64,000 nt of DNA, from positions 40,724,252-40,788,251 of the forward strand of contig JABBOT010000001.1 of NCBI GenBank assembly GCA_016165875.1. Direction: 5' to 3'. Both the position numbers and the translations under genes were made by a program. This document shows, piece after piece, positions 35,263-47,230 of the stretch. Every line of letters starts with the position of its first letter. Positions within the stretch are counted from its first letter, which is position 1. This DNA is from Acanthopleura granulata (lineage: Eukaryota; Mollusca; Polyplacophora; Chitonida; Chitonidae). The notes beneath the pieces are model-generated. The model made no database searches, had not been told where the DNA came from, and saw only the letters and a program-made list of their open reading frames with translations.

Positions 35263-37735
35263 TCCACAACTGCTTAACCGTCAGTTGGCAACCGTAGTAT
35301 TGTAGATATTTGTCCGTTGGCTGAAATCATTTCTCCGCCTCACAAAACACGCTTGTGCAATGTCGTGCCCTCAAGGTTTGAACAACGTATGTTGACTCAG
35401 TTTGGCTGAACTTAATTATTCCACAGTCAATTGCCCACACAGTTTAGTTGACTGCTTGTAAACGCCGATGTGTGACGGTGGCCAGGTTTATGGATTGAGG
35501 AAGTCAGGTTGCCCAGGCAATCCTGATGAATTTTTCACTTACATAACGGTAACCTGATAAACTGCTGGAGGAAACCGGAGAGTTCGAAGTAGACAACAGT
35601 CCTTCAACATGTAAAGGCGAATTGAACCTCTTGACCTAAAGCCGCCGTCATACAAACGAGAGGTGGATTGGAGATTGAGACCGGCTCTATCCGCTACGAC
35701 TACAGTACAGAGAGTGAAACCAGAGAAGCGACGAGAGTGTGAAAGTTGGCAATTGTTGACACGTTACGGGTGAAATCCTGCCGCTTGTCAGTTTGCTTCA
35801 GGTAGGGTTTTATTCTAACTCTTCACGCAAGTGTTTAAAAAGTAAAAACTTATATGCATTCTAGCACTAACGCATATGTGTTGATATTGACAGAGATGGC
35901 AATCGATACGAACCTAGGCGTCGAAACCGACATTCGTATAGCAGCCGTCAACCAAAATAGGTGTTCCGGGTCAGTAATCGCAAGACCAGTCTCCAAAGAC
36001 TGAAGCAAGCAGAGTGCACCGGAAACTTCTGCATTTCACAAGGAATTTTCACAAGCCTCCCGAGGTAAAGCTGTAGTCTAACAAATGTTGGACTGGAATA
36101 CACGACCATGCGGATAAAGCCTGTCGTGAAGATCAAGAATGATGCCATAGATATCTGAACCAGCGAAGGCCTGAATTCTTTTTAACCACTCCTGTTAATG
36201 CTGAGGATCAATAGCAATTGGTTAACATCGAATCGTTGTTAAAGGCAAATGACCTTTACAGGTAAGTCTAGATACGTGATCCAGTGATTATTAAAAACGT
36301 TAGGTCAGATATGAGGAAGTAACTGTCTGGCATCAGCGATGGAATGAAGGCTTTATCGCAATACAGACAGCCTCCCAATACAGAAATTGAAGCCTCGCAT
36401 TGTCTACAATTTCGTGAGACATTCACGATAAACCAAGTTAACGGAAGAAACGAAAGACTTCGTACACAAAATTAACCAAAATGGAACTATAATGCCCGAC
36501 TGAAGAATGAAAGGGAAGCCGACATATCGACTTTCAGAGGCGACATCATAGCGCGCTTGTGTGTTGGTTTTGACAGAGATGGCAACCGATATGATGGCTG
36601 TCTCAAATGAAACTCTAAACGTTGCTTAGGCTGTGTCTGCTCCGATTTCATTTCGAGAAATGCAGCTTGCGGATTAATCTTATTGTCATGAAAAAATGGT
36701 GTGTCGAAAGCGATAGTAACAAGTTCTCTCCCATTATGTCAGGACATTGTGAAAGGCGATTCAAATCTCTGTGTAAACCAGTTAAGAATCGAGCTGTTTT
36801 TGGCAGTTGGCAAATTCACCTCACATATCAAATGTCCTGATCGAAATCGCTTCTTCCTCTCGTAGCCCAATTCTATAGCGGGTTACCAAAATCAATTCAA
36901 TATCTCATCCGGAGTTTTTACAGAGGAAAAGCTGTTCACTGATTCATCGTATAGTATATGGGAGACTTTTTTTTTCATTGTTACGTATAAACCGTTACAA
37001 ATGTGTGTGTCCCAGAGTGAAAACGGGGCACTATTGTGCAAAGAGTGAGCGGTGATGTACAGTCGGGTTTATCCTAACTTCATCAACGCTCTCAACGCCA
37101 TCCTGGCCTCAGGGAAAAGAATAAATGTCAACTCAGTTTTCTCTGGAAGCTGTTTCACTGCAGACTATCACAAGGGAGAACTGATGTGGATTAAAAATTA
37201 CCCTTAATACTCTGCGTGGCGGAACTCAGAAGCTTGGCCTTAAATTTTTATGGTTTCGTTTTTATCCTCAACATCTCTCGGGCATTTTCAGACCAAAACA
37301 CTTTTCTATCATTTTTTATGTATCCCCTTTTTTCACAGTTTAATAAAAAAGACCATCTTAAGCACACATATAGCCTCTCTTTAATAATACCATTAGTGAC
37401 AAAGCTGATTTGTTTAAGGTAACCTGGGGGATTCTGGTATATGGTGTTTCCGTGATTCACGGTTTTGCACGTAACAACACAACAAGGGCTTGGTTGACTC
37501 CCTTAAAAACGATGTAGCGTCCCCACACCAAACCCGTTCAAACTCTGAGTAATGAAACCGCAGGCTAGAATGCAGCTATCCCTGATTTTCGCTGCGGCTT
37601 TAAGTCTGGAGATTTTGAGGAGGTACCTGCGGTTTTATCCGGGCAATCTAGTTTCCTCAAACAAAAAGTACGACCTTACTGAAATAAGTGAAGAGTACGA
37701 CCTATAGCACAAATAATGTGATATCATATTTATAT

Positions 37736-37858
37736 ATTTATTTATTTATTTATTTACTGATTTGATCGATTGGTGTTTTACACCCTGACGTCGGTCAGCA
37801 TAATGGGAAGAAACCGGGGGAAACTGTCGGACTTTCCCGCGTACAACCGGATAGGAAG
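37736..37858 (-). mobile_element. SINE relic, family 1, in duplication copy 2
   Basis: The (ATTT)n tail and the gattggtgttttacaccc core are kept and the tRNA-like head is lost. It is orthologous to 25400-25553, which kept the opposite part. Confidence 0.72.
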
Positions 37859-39257
37859 GCAGCGAGCACAAGTAGTAAATAAGCAACACAATGTTACGGG
37901 TATTTTTATGAAGTATGCAATCTCTGCTGGATTCTCGGATAAGATATTAATAACCACAGGAAAGAATCGATCAATATCTTTATGATATAACAAGTAATAA
38001 ATTAACTGACCACAATTACACCTGTATTTTCGAAAAAAAATCTCTTCTTGGAGAAACACCATTTTAGTAAATACACAAGTGGATGGAGGAATTGAAATTT
38101 ACACGTCTTCCAAAAACAAGAAGATTAAACAGCAGCGTTTTTTTGTGGTGAGAAAATATCAAAAGTCTTTTTCTGGTTTTTACCAAATGATCAAAGTTGA
38201 CATCTCCTTAAGATTGCCAATGCGCTCCCAAATACTTCCGGCATGATGGAAAAAGTTGTTGGTGGTTTTTTTATCTTGAATCTGTTCTTTGTACAAGACC
38301 ATAGGTTGATGAGGCTGTATTTCATGTTCTCTTGATAAAACTGGTCGTAGAGAAAGTTATTTTTGGCAATGTTTTTCCCGGTCAATGACAGAAGTTTGAA
38401 ACTTTGACACTGGATGGATTTGGCGTTTTTTCAAGCGAGCACTAATTGAAAACTTGATTTACTTGATAAGTCTCGTTTATCGTTTACAATTCGAAGAATT
38501 ATAGAGCATAAAAATAACGCGGTTACTACAGTGTCATCTATATATTTATATTTTCGCCCCGATGGAGCTCGTTGGGTATGACCAATCTTATGCTCTTCTG
38601 CGCACTGAATTAAATAGTAAATTTAATCTAGAAATGTCTCTTTCTACAAAGAGTATGATTGACAAAATTCATGCAACAAAATAAAGGGGACAGAGGAAAA
38701 ACATAACCCAAGTTATTGAAATAATGCATGAGCAAAACTTCTTAACAGTTAGCCGGAAGTAGGGTCAGCCATTTGTGAACATTTGATACTGATGAGGTTT
38801 TTCTGATAGCTTTATGAAAAGCCAAGTGCATGACGGGAACCTACGCAATTGATCTTACTTATAATCTTGCGCGGACTTGAAACGGAAGTTTTCAACAAAA
38901 AATTTCGGTGTTTGACAATTTCTGAGGAGTCAATACATGCATAGCCATTATTATTAACAGCCATCTCAAGCATTAAAATCCCCCCAAAATTTCACATAGA
39001 TCCACGTGTGGTTATATATATCCTTGTTCATGTCCAATTACTACGCAAATCTCTAATCAGGACCTTGATCTTAACGACGAAAATTGCCATGTATCACCCC
39101 TCCGGCAATACTGGTTCCAACGTGCTATAATATGTTTGTGGTACTTTTAAGATTTTACTTCACATATTTGGACAACACGCTGACAAAGCGTGTGTTTAGG
39201 TACTTAAAATATTATATATGTCCGCAGTGGACGATTTGTGTAGGTGTCATAAACTCA

Positions 39258-39340
39258 CCTCCCACCATTATGCTGAGCGCAATGGTGAGAAAGTGAAATA
39301 TTCTTCAGCACGGCATAAAACACCAATCCAGTAAAAAAAT
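39258..39340 (+). mobile_element. SINE 3' end, family 1, copy 2
   Basis: Counterpart of 26893-26977, nearly identical in sequence: the gaaatattcttcagcacggc core followed by ataaaacaccaat. Confidence 0.75.
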
Positions 39341-41736
39341 GGAAAAGGACACATCCGTTTTGTTCCGACACCGAAAATGACAGCAAAATCGGTTTCTTCA
39401 CAACCCGATCACTTATCCCTGTGGCAGAACGGGAAATGGCTGTAGCGGTAACAATACAACATGCACGTTGTTAATTCAGTTTGATGACGAAATGCTTTCC
39501 GGCTGGTTCATAATAAGAATGGTATTTAGATGGCTTCTGCTTAAGCGAACTGCGCCACACAGGGTTATTGTTTCTACTTGAACTGAAATTGGCCTTTGTC
39601 GCTGACTCCAGCTGGCCAAAGCTCTCTATAACGACATTCAACCAAAGTCATTCGGACGTACAGTACAATTTTAAACCAAACCAGGCCTCCCCAATGGTCA
39701 CTTTTGTGACCTGCATCTTTAATCTGTCGCCAAATCCACGGAAGAGTCTCTTCGGTGAACAATGCGCACGGAACGTTTATGTTATTGGTCTAAGTGGGAA
39801 ACAGCCTCGCATTGTCTCGTCTCACCTTGCGTTCAAACATTAGCCTGGTGCCGGGACCGTTTTAAGACTTACTGCACAGCAACAACAGCACAGTGATTCA
39901 ACTGACCTACTTGTTCCAGGCTGCATGTTGCTGTAAAGTGTTGTGAATACCCAAAAGGTGACAAACGCAATTTCTCCATGCAATTATAGGTTAACTTCTT
40001 TTGTTTCATCTCAAATGTGAATTCCTTGTTAATTTGTATCCGATATTACGGGCTGTCAATAATGTTGGCGTTCTGAACTCGATTCATCACAATCCAGCGA
40101 CATGACCTACCGCTTATCAGCCTTACATTGGCAAACCGCGGCCATAATAAAAGAAACTACCTGCCTACCTGTACATGACGACTAGATTGATTAAAAGTTC
40201 AACACCAGAAAACGAAAGCCTGCTTAAAATATAGTACACATGAGAAATGATTAGTTGTCTTTATCGCTAGCTGAAATGCATTATTGACTATTTATGGCAT
40301 TAGAATTCATTGCTTAATGTTTTCACTTTTTAATGAGCAACGAGAATATTCAGTACTCTCTTTCTAGAGGTCAGGAGAGGTTTTTTTGGAATGTTTTCAC
40401 ATTCGGAAATCTGTTACAATGAGGTCTATTTATTTTCGCAGAAGGTGAAAACGTTGCTGTATGGATAGCGCCCTCTTCTGTGCATAGAAAAAGGCGCAAT
40501 TTGTCTCTGCTGTTTACCTACCTTTTCCATTGTTTACGTGTCTGTATATATTGTATAATGCCTTGTTAGTGGTTACGTAGAGCCTTGACGTTTGGCTACA
40601 TACACATGTATTTAAAGTGCCACCACACAGAAGACAAGATCCTAACATCCTAACCCTCACAGTAGTCTGACACTCGACTAATACTAGTACTTGCCTTTTC
40701 CCTTTCGCTGGTCACCTAGCAAGGAAGTGTCTACCACTATTACTAACCGCCATGTCTTACGTATGATCCCACCCTTTGTTAAAACCATGTCACCCGCTGA
40801 CATTGCGTCTCCGTAAAACTGTGGGCCTAGTGATACCACATACAAGTGAGGTGCTGCCTCACTCATGCATCATGCATGAAATGACATCCCGTGCATATAA
40901 CTACACTATCCCGACACTGTTCTTAGGCTTCGTCGTTAATTCTTTCACAAGGTACCTTTGAAGTACACCTTTACCCGCCCTCCCCCTCATGGATGCTCAT
41001 AACATTATCGTTCTGCCTAACTAAACCATCACTCCCAATACACATCGCCTTTGAGATAGACGTTCCTTCGAATTCCCGGCAATATGACAAGATACTCTCA
41101 TAGACTTGTACCGATGACGGATTTGTAGAATTTATATATGCATGTGAATTTTATAACTTGGAATCTAATTCAAATCCGTGTGGAATAGTGTTAACGGAGG
41201 CTTGATAAAGATTTTATAAGTCGACAATTTTAAGAAAGATTTTCATCAGTTTCCAATGCGTACCTCTTGCTGATGTGCTGTTAATCCGGGTTGTTTCGGG
41301 AAATATCGAAAATCAAACTGAAGCCTAATGCATGCTAGCTATAGGAACGTTATTCACTGGTTTGATTAACGGGAAGGACATTTGATGGACATATGCTTAC
41401 CGTTACACCCGATGTTACTGCTATGCGTGTACCTTTATCAACTGTTTGTAGGTGGAGCTCAAGAGCAACAATTAAGGCAAAACTGGCGCTGAAGCCCCTC
41501 GAGTTGATGTTAGTAAAATTATCTTACAGTCCCCCAGCTATACGACTGATGATGGAAGAAGAGCCTGACAGGCTGTAAGCTTTTCAAAATACCGCGCGTC
41601 TGTTCAGGAGGGGCAGGAATGCACTCACCGCTGTAAATACTGCCAACGCCAATCCAGACGTCAGTGTTACATATCTTAGGTGTGGGAGCTTTAGACTAGA
41701 GGATCAGCTTCCTCCTGACCCGCTTCCTCCTGCCCC

Positions 41737-42041
41737 GCCCGGATAGCGCAGAGCGTCCGCTTTCGGACGGGGAGATCTGGGTTCAAACCTGGGCAGGGTC
41801 ATACCAAAGACTTTGAAAAAATGGTACATCCTGCTTCCTAGCTAGGCGCTCAGCAATAAGAGGATAGAGGGTGGACTGGTCGGCCCGGTGTCAGTATACT
41901 GGGTGTAGGGGCTTGTTGGGTGTCTTCGGCAAGTCGTCTCGGTGAGGCAGCACCAGATAAAAGATATTGTGGAAATCCGTCCTTCGTATAAGTGAAATAT
42001 TCTTGAGTAGGGCATTCAACAATAAGCATTCATTCATTTAT
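41737..42041 (+). mobile_element. tRNA-derived SINE inserted in copy 2, with TSD
   Basis: The head has an A-box-like TAGCGCAGAGCG (41744-41755) and box B GGGTTCAAACC (41779-41789). The middle has cggcccggtgtcagtatact. The 3' end is the family-1 core (gaaatattcttgagtagggc) with a cattcattcatt tail. Perfect 9-bp direct repeats tcctgcccc flank it at 41728-41736 and 42042-42050. The head and body differ from the 6690 copy while the 3' core is shared, as expected for SINE families that use the same LINE. It is absent from copy 1. Confidence 0.85.
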
Positions 42042-42291
42042 TCCTGCCCCCATGGCACCTCTCACTTCTCCCCAGCCCCACCCCGGTTCGCAAAGATGCT
42101 TCCCTTCGTTATCTGCATATTAACATTCTTGAGACGGAGTGTGACCAACTGTACCTTCATGCCGATTGCAATATTTCATGGAGTTGGGTACACAGGGAGT
42201 ACTATTGTATAACAAAGTTGTGTAAGCTAATGTAGCTTGAAATGCTCAAGGGTAAAGTATGTAGGCCATATTGCTGGAAGCGGGACTAAAC

Positions 42292-42450
42292 ATTCGTGGA
42301 ATTCGTGTGTTACTTGTCGATGGAAAGCTTGACATCGCTGCGTTAGCAGGGGATGAATCTTGGGTAATGTTGCTTCTCGATGCGGGTACCAACATGTGAA
42401 CTAAAACGACTCTACGAAAGAGGAGTTCGTTTCCACAGAATTTGGAGTTT
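42292..42450 (+). pseudogene. Ankyrin-repeat relic, copy 2
   Basis: The frame reads DIAALAGDESWVMLLLDAGT, then N-M, then TGA (42397-42399), followed by TKTTLRK. It is the counterpart of 33337-33500. The shared stop shows that the repeat was already broken, or ended there, before the duplication. Differences from copy 1 in this frame are mostly residue-changing, as for a pseudogene. Confidence 0.6.
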
Positions 42451-43049
42451 AAGCCTTCGCTTGCTTTTTTTGGCCTTCTTCTTTAAAGAAGATGAAGGCA
42501 TAATCTGCCTAATCCATGGTGTGAGAGAGGTGGTGGTATAGGTTTCTACCAAGAATTTACATGCGTGAACAGTTACAATAACACCTTATCTGAGATAATT
42601 TAAGTCGACAAGATGACAGATTTTACCGGTTACCGGTGACAAAACATTTACAAGCAGACTATTAATTGCAATTTGCATAGATCTAATGTCCAGGTGTATG
42701 AACTCCGATCAGGAAAGAGAAAGACGATGTGTCTAAGGGGGATTAATCCCATGAAGGAAGGGATCACTAGATGAAATTATCTCTTCCAAAACATAGAACT
42801 ATTTTCTGTGGAAATCTAATACTAAAAATCATAAACCCGATTTATGGGTTATTCTAAAAATACAGTTAGCCAGGCAGTTGTATGACAATGTTGCCTTTGC
42901 TCTGGTCAGCTCTCCACGCTGTAGCCTTGTGTACTGTGTAGTTTGACTGCCTCCGGCCCATTATGTCACATTTGAAGTGTAATAAATAACACCTGATACT
43001 GAGACCCGATATAAAACACAAGAAGCCGTATAAACCTCGGAAAATTACA

Positions 43050-43215
43050 CAAGATGATGCAGAGCGTTCGCCTCTCAAGTCGGAGAGCCCGGGCGGATGC
43101 TATCCCCAGTCGGATCAAGCCTACAATTTGTCATGTAGTTATTTCGTCACATTTGAATGTAACAGACTCGATGTGAGTATACTGTGAGTGGGTAATGTTT
43201 TATATATGGTGCCTC
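43050..43215 (+). mobile_element. tRNA-headed SINE relic, copy 2
   Basis: Counterpart of 34165-34340. The segment gcgttcgcctctcaagtcgg is kept, box B has decayed, and gatgtgagtatactgtgagt marks the body end. Confidence 0.55.
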
Positions 43216-43984
43216 CAGCGTGGCGTTCTAGTTGATAAATGTGGACATATGTGGACAGGGAGGAACGTCATGTGGCCGAAAAAATCTTTAAAGCGACTAT
43301 AAACACCCTGGTAAACAAACAGATTGGTTTTGTTCGTTCTAAAATGACGTCAAGAATCTACATGTAGTTCTCGCTCGCGAAGCTCAGATTTTAAGTGAAG
43401 AGGTTTGTCAGATGGGTTATGTATACTCCGCCGGTCACTGTGATTTCCTTTCACTATAAACCTCACTGGCGTCAGAAAACACTTTTCTGTGAATCATTCG
43501 TATCAAACACGGTTACAAAGAAACGTTCAGATCTTGTTCCCGACACGGCCCCTACACGTTACATAGATAGCTTGCAATTCGGAATATCTGTCACACGCAG
43601 CAGTGTGCGTGTTGTAGATTGTTCATGCAATTGCTCAGTACACTATGGTAACGGGCCGTTTATTACAAGGTACATCCTCAAGCGACGATCTTAACAGGTG
43701 AATTTCGTATTGGTATTGTGACGATTTTACTTTCGAGCGATCAGTCACAATAAATAAATGGTGGTAAACCTCTGTCAGTGATAACACAGACATTCAAATA
43801 ACAATGTGAGCTAGATGGAATACGGAACAAACCCTGAAGAAATGATGATACAGAAATGATATAGCATATATACATGGAAGCCTTTAATAAAAGAAAGACA
43901 CATGCATAAGGTAAAACGAGTTTAACGACAGAAAGAAGCAGGGGAATGATTGCTGCCTCATACTGCTTGTCAACACGGTCTCCG

Positions 43985-44200
43985 TTGTGTCCTGTCCGCC
44001 ACAATGTAGGCCCCGCCGCAAAGGTCCAGCCCGGCCGCTGTCCTGCGACCCTCTGAATATCCGGCTTGGCCGCGGTAGATGTGGCCCCTATCTATATCTC
44101 CGGCCCATCCGCGGTGAATGTGGCCCCTGTATGTCTCCGGCCCAGTCGCGGTTACTTCCATTGCGGCCTGACCCCAATGCAGGCGGCCCCTACGAACAAT
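43985..44200. repeat. CpG-rich degenerate minisatellite (37-39 bp)
   Basis: Units beginning ccggc(c/t) start at 44061, 44100 and 44137 and carry gcggt(a/g)(a/g)atgtggcccct. Looser copies extend upstream to about 43990. GC and CpG content are far above the surrounding DNA. Frames on both strands are open across it for that reason, and I do not call them genes. Confidence 0.65.
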
Positions 44201-44304
44201 TACCTCCGGTGAACACCCTCCGTGTACCCACACTGGGCCCAGTATGCTCTGTAGATCCTGTCCCGGCCGCCCGTTCTTGGTCACCGCTTGCAACCCCTAA
44301 ACGT

Positions 44305-44435
44305 TCCCTCCGATCGTACGTGGGAAAGTCTACCAGCAACCTGCGGATAGCCGGGGGTTTCCCCTGGATCACCATCGTATAAGTAAAATATTCTTGAGTA
44401 CGGCGTAAAACACCAATCAAATAAATAAATAAATA
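44305..44435 (+). mobile_element. 5'-truncated SINE, family 1
   Basis: The body (tacgtgggaaagtctaccag), the aaatattcttgagtacggcg core and the (AAAT)n tail are intact. The tRNA-like head is missing. It directly follows the CpG-rich minisatellite. Confidence 0.82.
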
Positions 44436-44439
44436 TTTT

Positions 44440-45010
44440 CATTACCGCACTCTGGTGCTCGGTACGTAACAGGTTATAAGTACTGTTATTGGCATTACAT
44501 GCACAAGAAAAGGAAAGACATACTAACTCATTCAGATGAAGTTTTCATCCAAACCGGCTAGCAATAGACGTCATTATGTTTGAAGGTGTAGAGTTTAATA
44601 ATAAATACACGAACAACTGTTGAACTTTGCTTTATAACGTGATCGCCAGAATGTCGCATTTGGTCCACACGACCCTTGGTTTCATAACAGCCCTACTGCG
44701 TACCTTAATTGGCGCCTATGAACATGGCTCAGGCCATTCAAGAACTCTTTTGAAATACGGCGGTGAACCATGGTGACATATACAAAGCACATACGTTTTT
44801 CTCACAATGAACAGATAATTTTCCCCCGCAATCGGTATGATGATCGTGCACAAAGCAATTAGAGTTTTATACATCTGAAAAAGTTCACAATACTTCATTA
44901 CCAAAGCCAGTATACACAAACACCGATTTAGTTGTAAGAATCTAAGAAGAACATACACCAGTACATGAATGAATGAATGAATGAGTCTACTTATGCATTT
45001 ATTTTATAGC
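44440..45010. other. Intergenic, no supported gene
   Basis: Only a (GAAT)n simple repeat near 44967-44985 is visible. Confidence 0.5.
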
Positions 45011-45014
45011 TATT

Positions 45015-45370
45015 TAACGGTGTACTTAAGAATACTAACTTTTAACGGTGTACTTAAGAATACTCACTTCTACTCCGATGGTGGGGGGTTTTGTAGATGA
45101 GGAAACCTGGCGTGCCAGAAGTAATCTGGCTGTCCTCAGTCACAAGTAACTGAGGAAATTTCCCAGATGTGACGTATGGTTTGTCACCCGTAATGTGTGT
45201 CTTGATGGGGAAAGGCGCGTAATCTGCCATGACCTTCATGCGAGACGACACAAATGGCCACACATGTGATGAGTGGCACCAAGGCCCCAAGCATAGGGAA
45301 GGGATATCGGAGTCTCCCGTCTCCCTATAAGAGGGTGGGAGAGAAATTCGAACTTGGTGTGTGACAGCTA
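45015..45370 (-). mobile_element. Diverged SINE-like repeat with duplicated terminus
   Basis: The segment tttaacggtgtacttaagaa followed by tac occurs twice in tandem near 45013 and 45042. It resembles the family-1 core (ttttacgccgtactcaagaa). A body-like gaggaaacctggcgtgcc follows, and aattcgaacttg near 45345 reads on the minus strand as a box-B remnant. Moderate support. Confidence 0.45.
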
Positions 45371-45374
45371 TGGA

Positions 45375-47225
45375 AACACCAAAATATGCAGAAAATCGTT
45401 CAAAATACCCACAAAATATGTTTTAAAAAACTCAATATTGTGGAATTTAAACCTATTCAAAATCAGAACCTGTATCGATTTGTCACATCTTTAGGACTTG
45501 CGAAGCCTTCGGGAACAGCAACTTGAGAGAAGCTGTGTGGCAATCCATCATTAAATGCAACACTTTCAGATGGAAACTGGTAACCATTATACTAGATACA
45601 GATGGTGGTTAAACGTGAAAATGTGTGGTAAGATCATGAAGTAGATTAATTGCACTTTGGTTTCAGTAGACACAGTTTTATCAAACTGGCGGTGAAGTTT
45701 CAAGCGACGCTTAACGACAAACGGCCAAAAAAATTTTAAAAAACAAAACAAAACAAAAAAAAAGACACGAGAGCAGGGTCCTATTTAAAAAAGCAGTCGC
45801 AATTTGCGCACGGTGTAACTTCTACAGCAACATATGCCGAAGAGATAAGTCACCATGGTGAGTGCACTCGGTAGTGTGTTGCGACAGCTTTATAAAGCAG
45901 GCAAAACAGATTGAGCAATCAAAACTTTAGGTCAAAGTCGCAGTGCTCTTTGGTCTTTAAAGGCTAAAGACATGGGACAAGTGATCGAAAGCACAGAAAT
46001 GGCGAGAATTTCATCCCCGTCTCCAGAGAGTAATCTGGCAGTATGGAAAATCACTAGGGACACGTCTCTTTAACGCCTGTTACCTTGGCAGTTACTAAGT
46101 TTCAATCAATTTTACACAGCTTATTGAAACAAGCTAAAGGTGATTTAACACGGATGTTATTTGAAAAACATGCAACTTCTAGAGTTTTCTCCAATGACAG
46201 CTTTTCAAAATTCGGAGTCTTGTGTTCTATTCAGAGTTTTCTGTTTGTCGCCGTTTCATAGTTGCTGTTCCTGTTTTCGCTTTATGTGCAGATGAATGCC
46301 ATTCCCGGATCACTCTTCAGCTTTGATCCAGCTTGTTTCTTAATGCTCTTTCTTTTTCAGCAAAACCCATGAAATTATAACAATGGCAGAATACCACTAC
46401 GTGCCATGCTTTCCACCCAGACTACATTTAATACGATATAATCGGGCCTAACACTTTTAAATAACCCCTCTCCGGTCATAACTATTGAAAAACTGTTAAA
46501 ATGTGATGAATCAAAATCTATTAGCACTAACACACATGTATAATGAAATTAGCTATGCAATATATGGAAGTCAGCAATATGTTTTGTTAATGTACTTGAC
46601 CTAAAAGGTGATGTATCTATGTCGAAACATTGTGACAACTCTCACTTGCCCTCCTTTTTTCAATTTCGTTCTGCTCTTTTAGTTTTCTAGCACCCAATCT
46701 TTCGTACAATCGGCTATGTTGTTTCTTTCTTCTTTACTTCTTGTATCTTAATCTACTGTCATCGTATCCTCACATCTGCAGTAAAGCCGTTAAGATTCTT
46801 AAAACTTGTTCCCATTCCCATTGTATACTACGCAATAAAATATGTTCAATTCAGTTCAGTTCACTACATTTAAAACTGAAGAAGAGAATGTCCCATGAGG
46901 TAAAGTTATTTGATTACATTTGAACCTGGTTCCTGTACAATTATTCAGAATTAACGAATTACCTCATGATTGTGTTTTCAATATCTTATGTTTTCAATTA
47001 GGGGTTGACATTGTGGCACTGAATCAAGTTAAAATTCAGCAGCAGCTGCGAACAGTTTCATAATTGTGGGTTCTGAAGCGGTTCGTAACGCTATTTTCAT
47101 CGCACATGCGTACTAAACTTGAGACTTCACCATCAGTTTAACTTACCCTTCCCGATCGCCAAGAAATAATACTAAGGAAAATACTGTCATATGACTGAAG
47201 CAGTCCACATTGTTTTATGAACAGA
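45375..47225. other. Region downstream of the receptor gene; no gene seen
   Basis: No domain-bearing frame. An A-rich run with AAAAC units lies at about 45738-45762. The part next to 47231 should contain the 3' UTR of the receptor gene. Confidence 0.5.
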
Positions 47226-47230
47226 TATGT

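Larger units (their letters stand above)
35271..43700. repeat. Segmental duplication, copy 2
   Basis: This is the direct tandem counterpart of 23474-34766. It lacks the transposon present in copy 1 and runs straight from the sequence matching 29020 into the sequence matching 32285. It carries a private SINE (41737-42041) where copy 1 has about 570 bp of other sequence (about 32517-33087). Divergence is uneven: some 100-200-bp stretches are almost identical to copy 1, others are hard to align. No intact gene was found. Confidence 0.93.

Noticed and set aside
41740..41800. Apparent tRNA gene
   Set aside because: The A- and B-box sequences belong to the head of a SINE with its own body, tail and flanking duplication. 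No proper anticodon arm is seen.
43987..44382. 131-codon open frame and opposite-strand frames
   Set aside because: They lie in a CpG-rich tandem repeat that is open on both strands, and the + frame starts at a GTG. No domain is seen.
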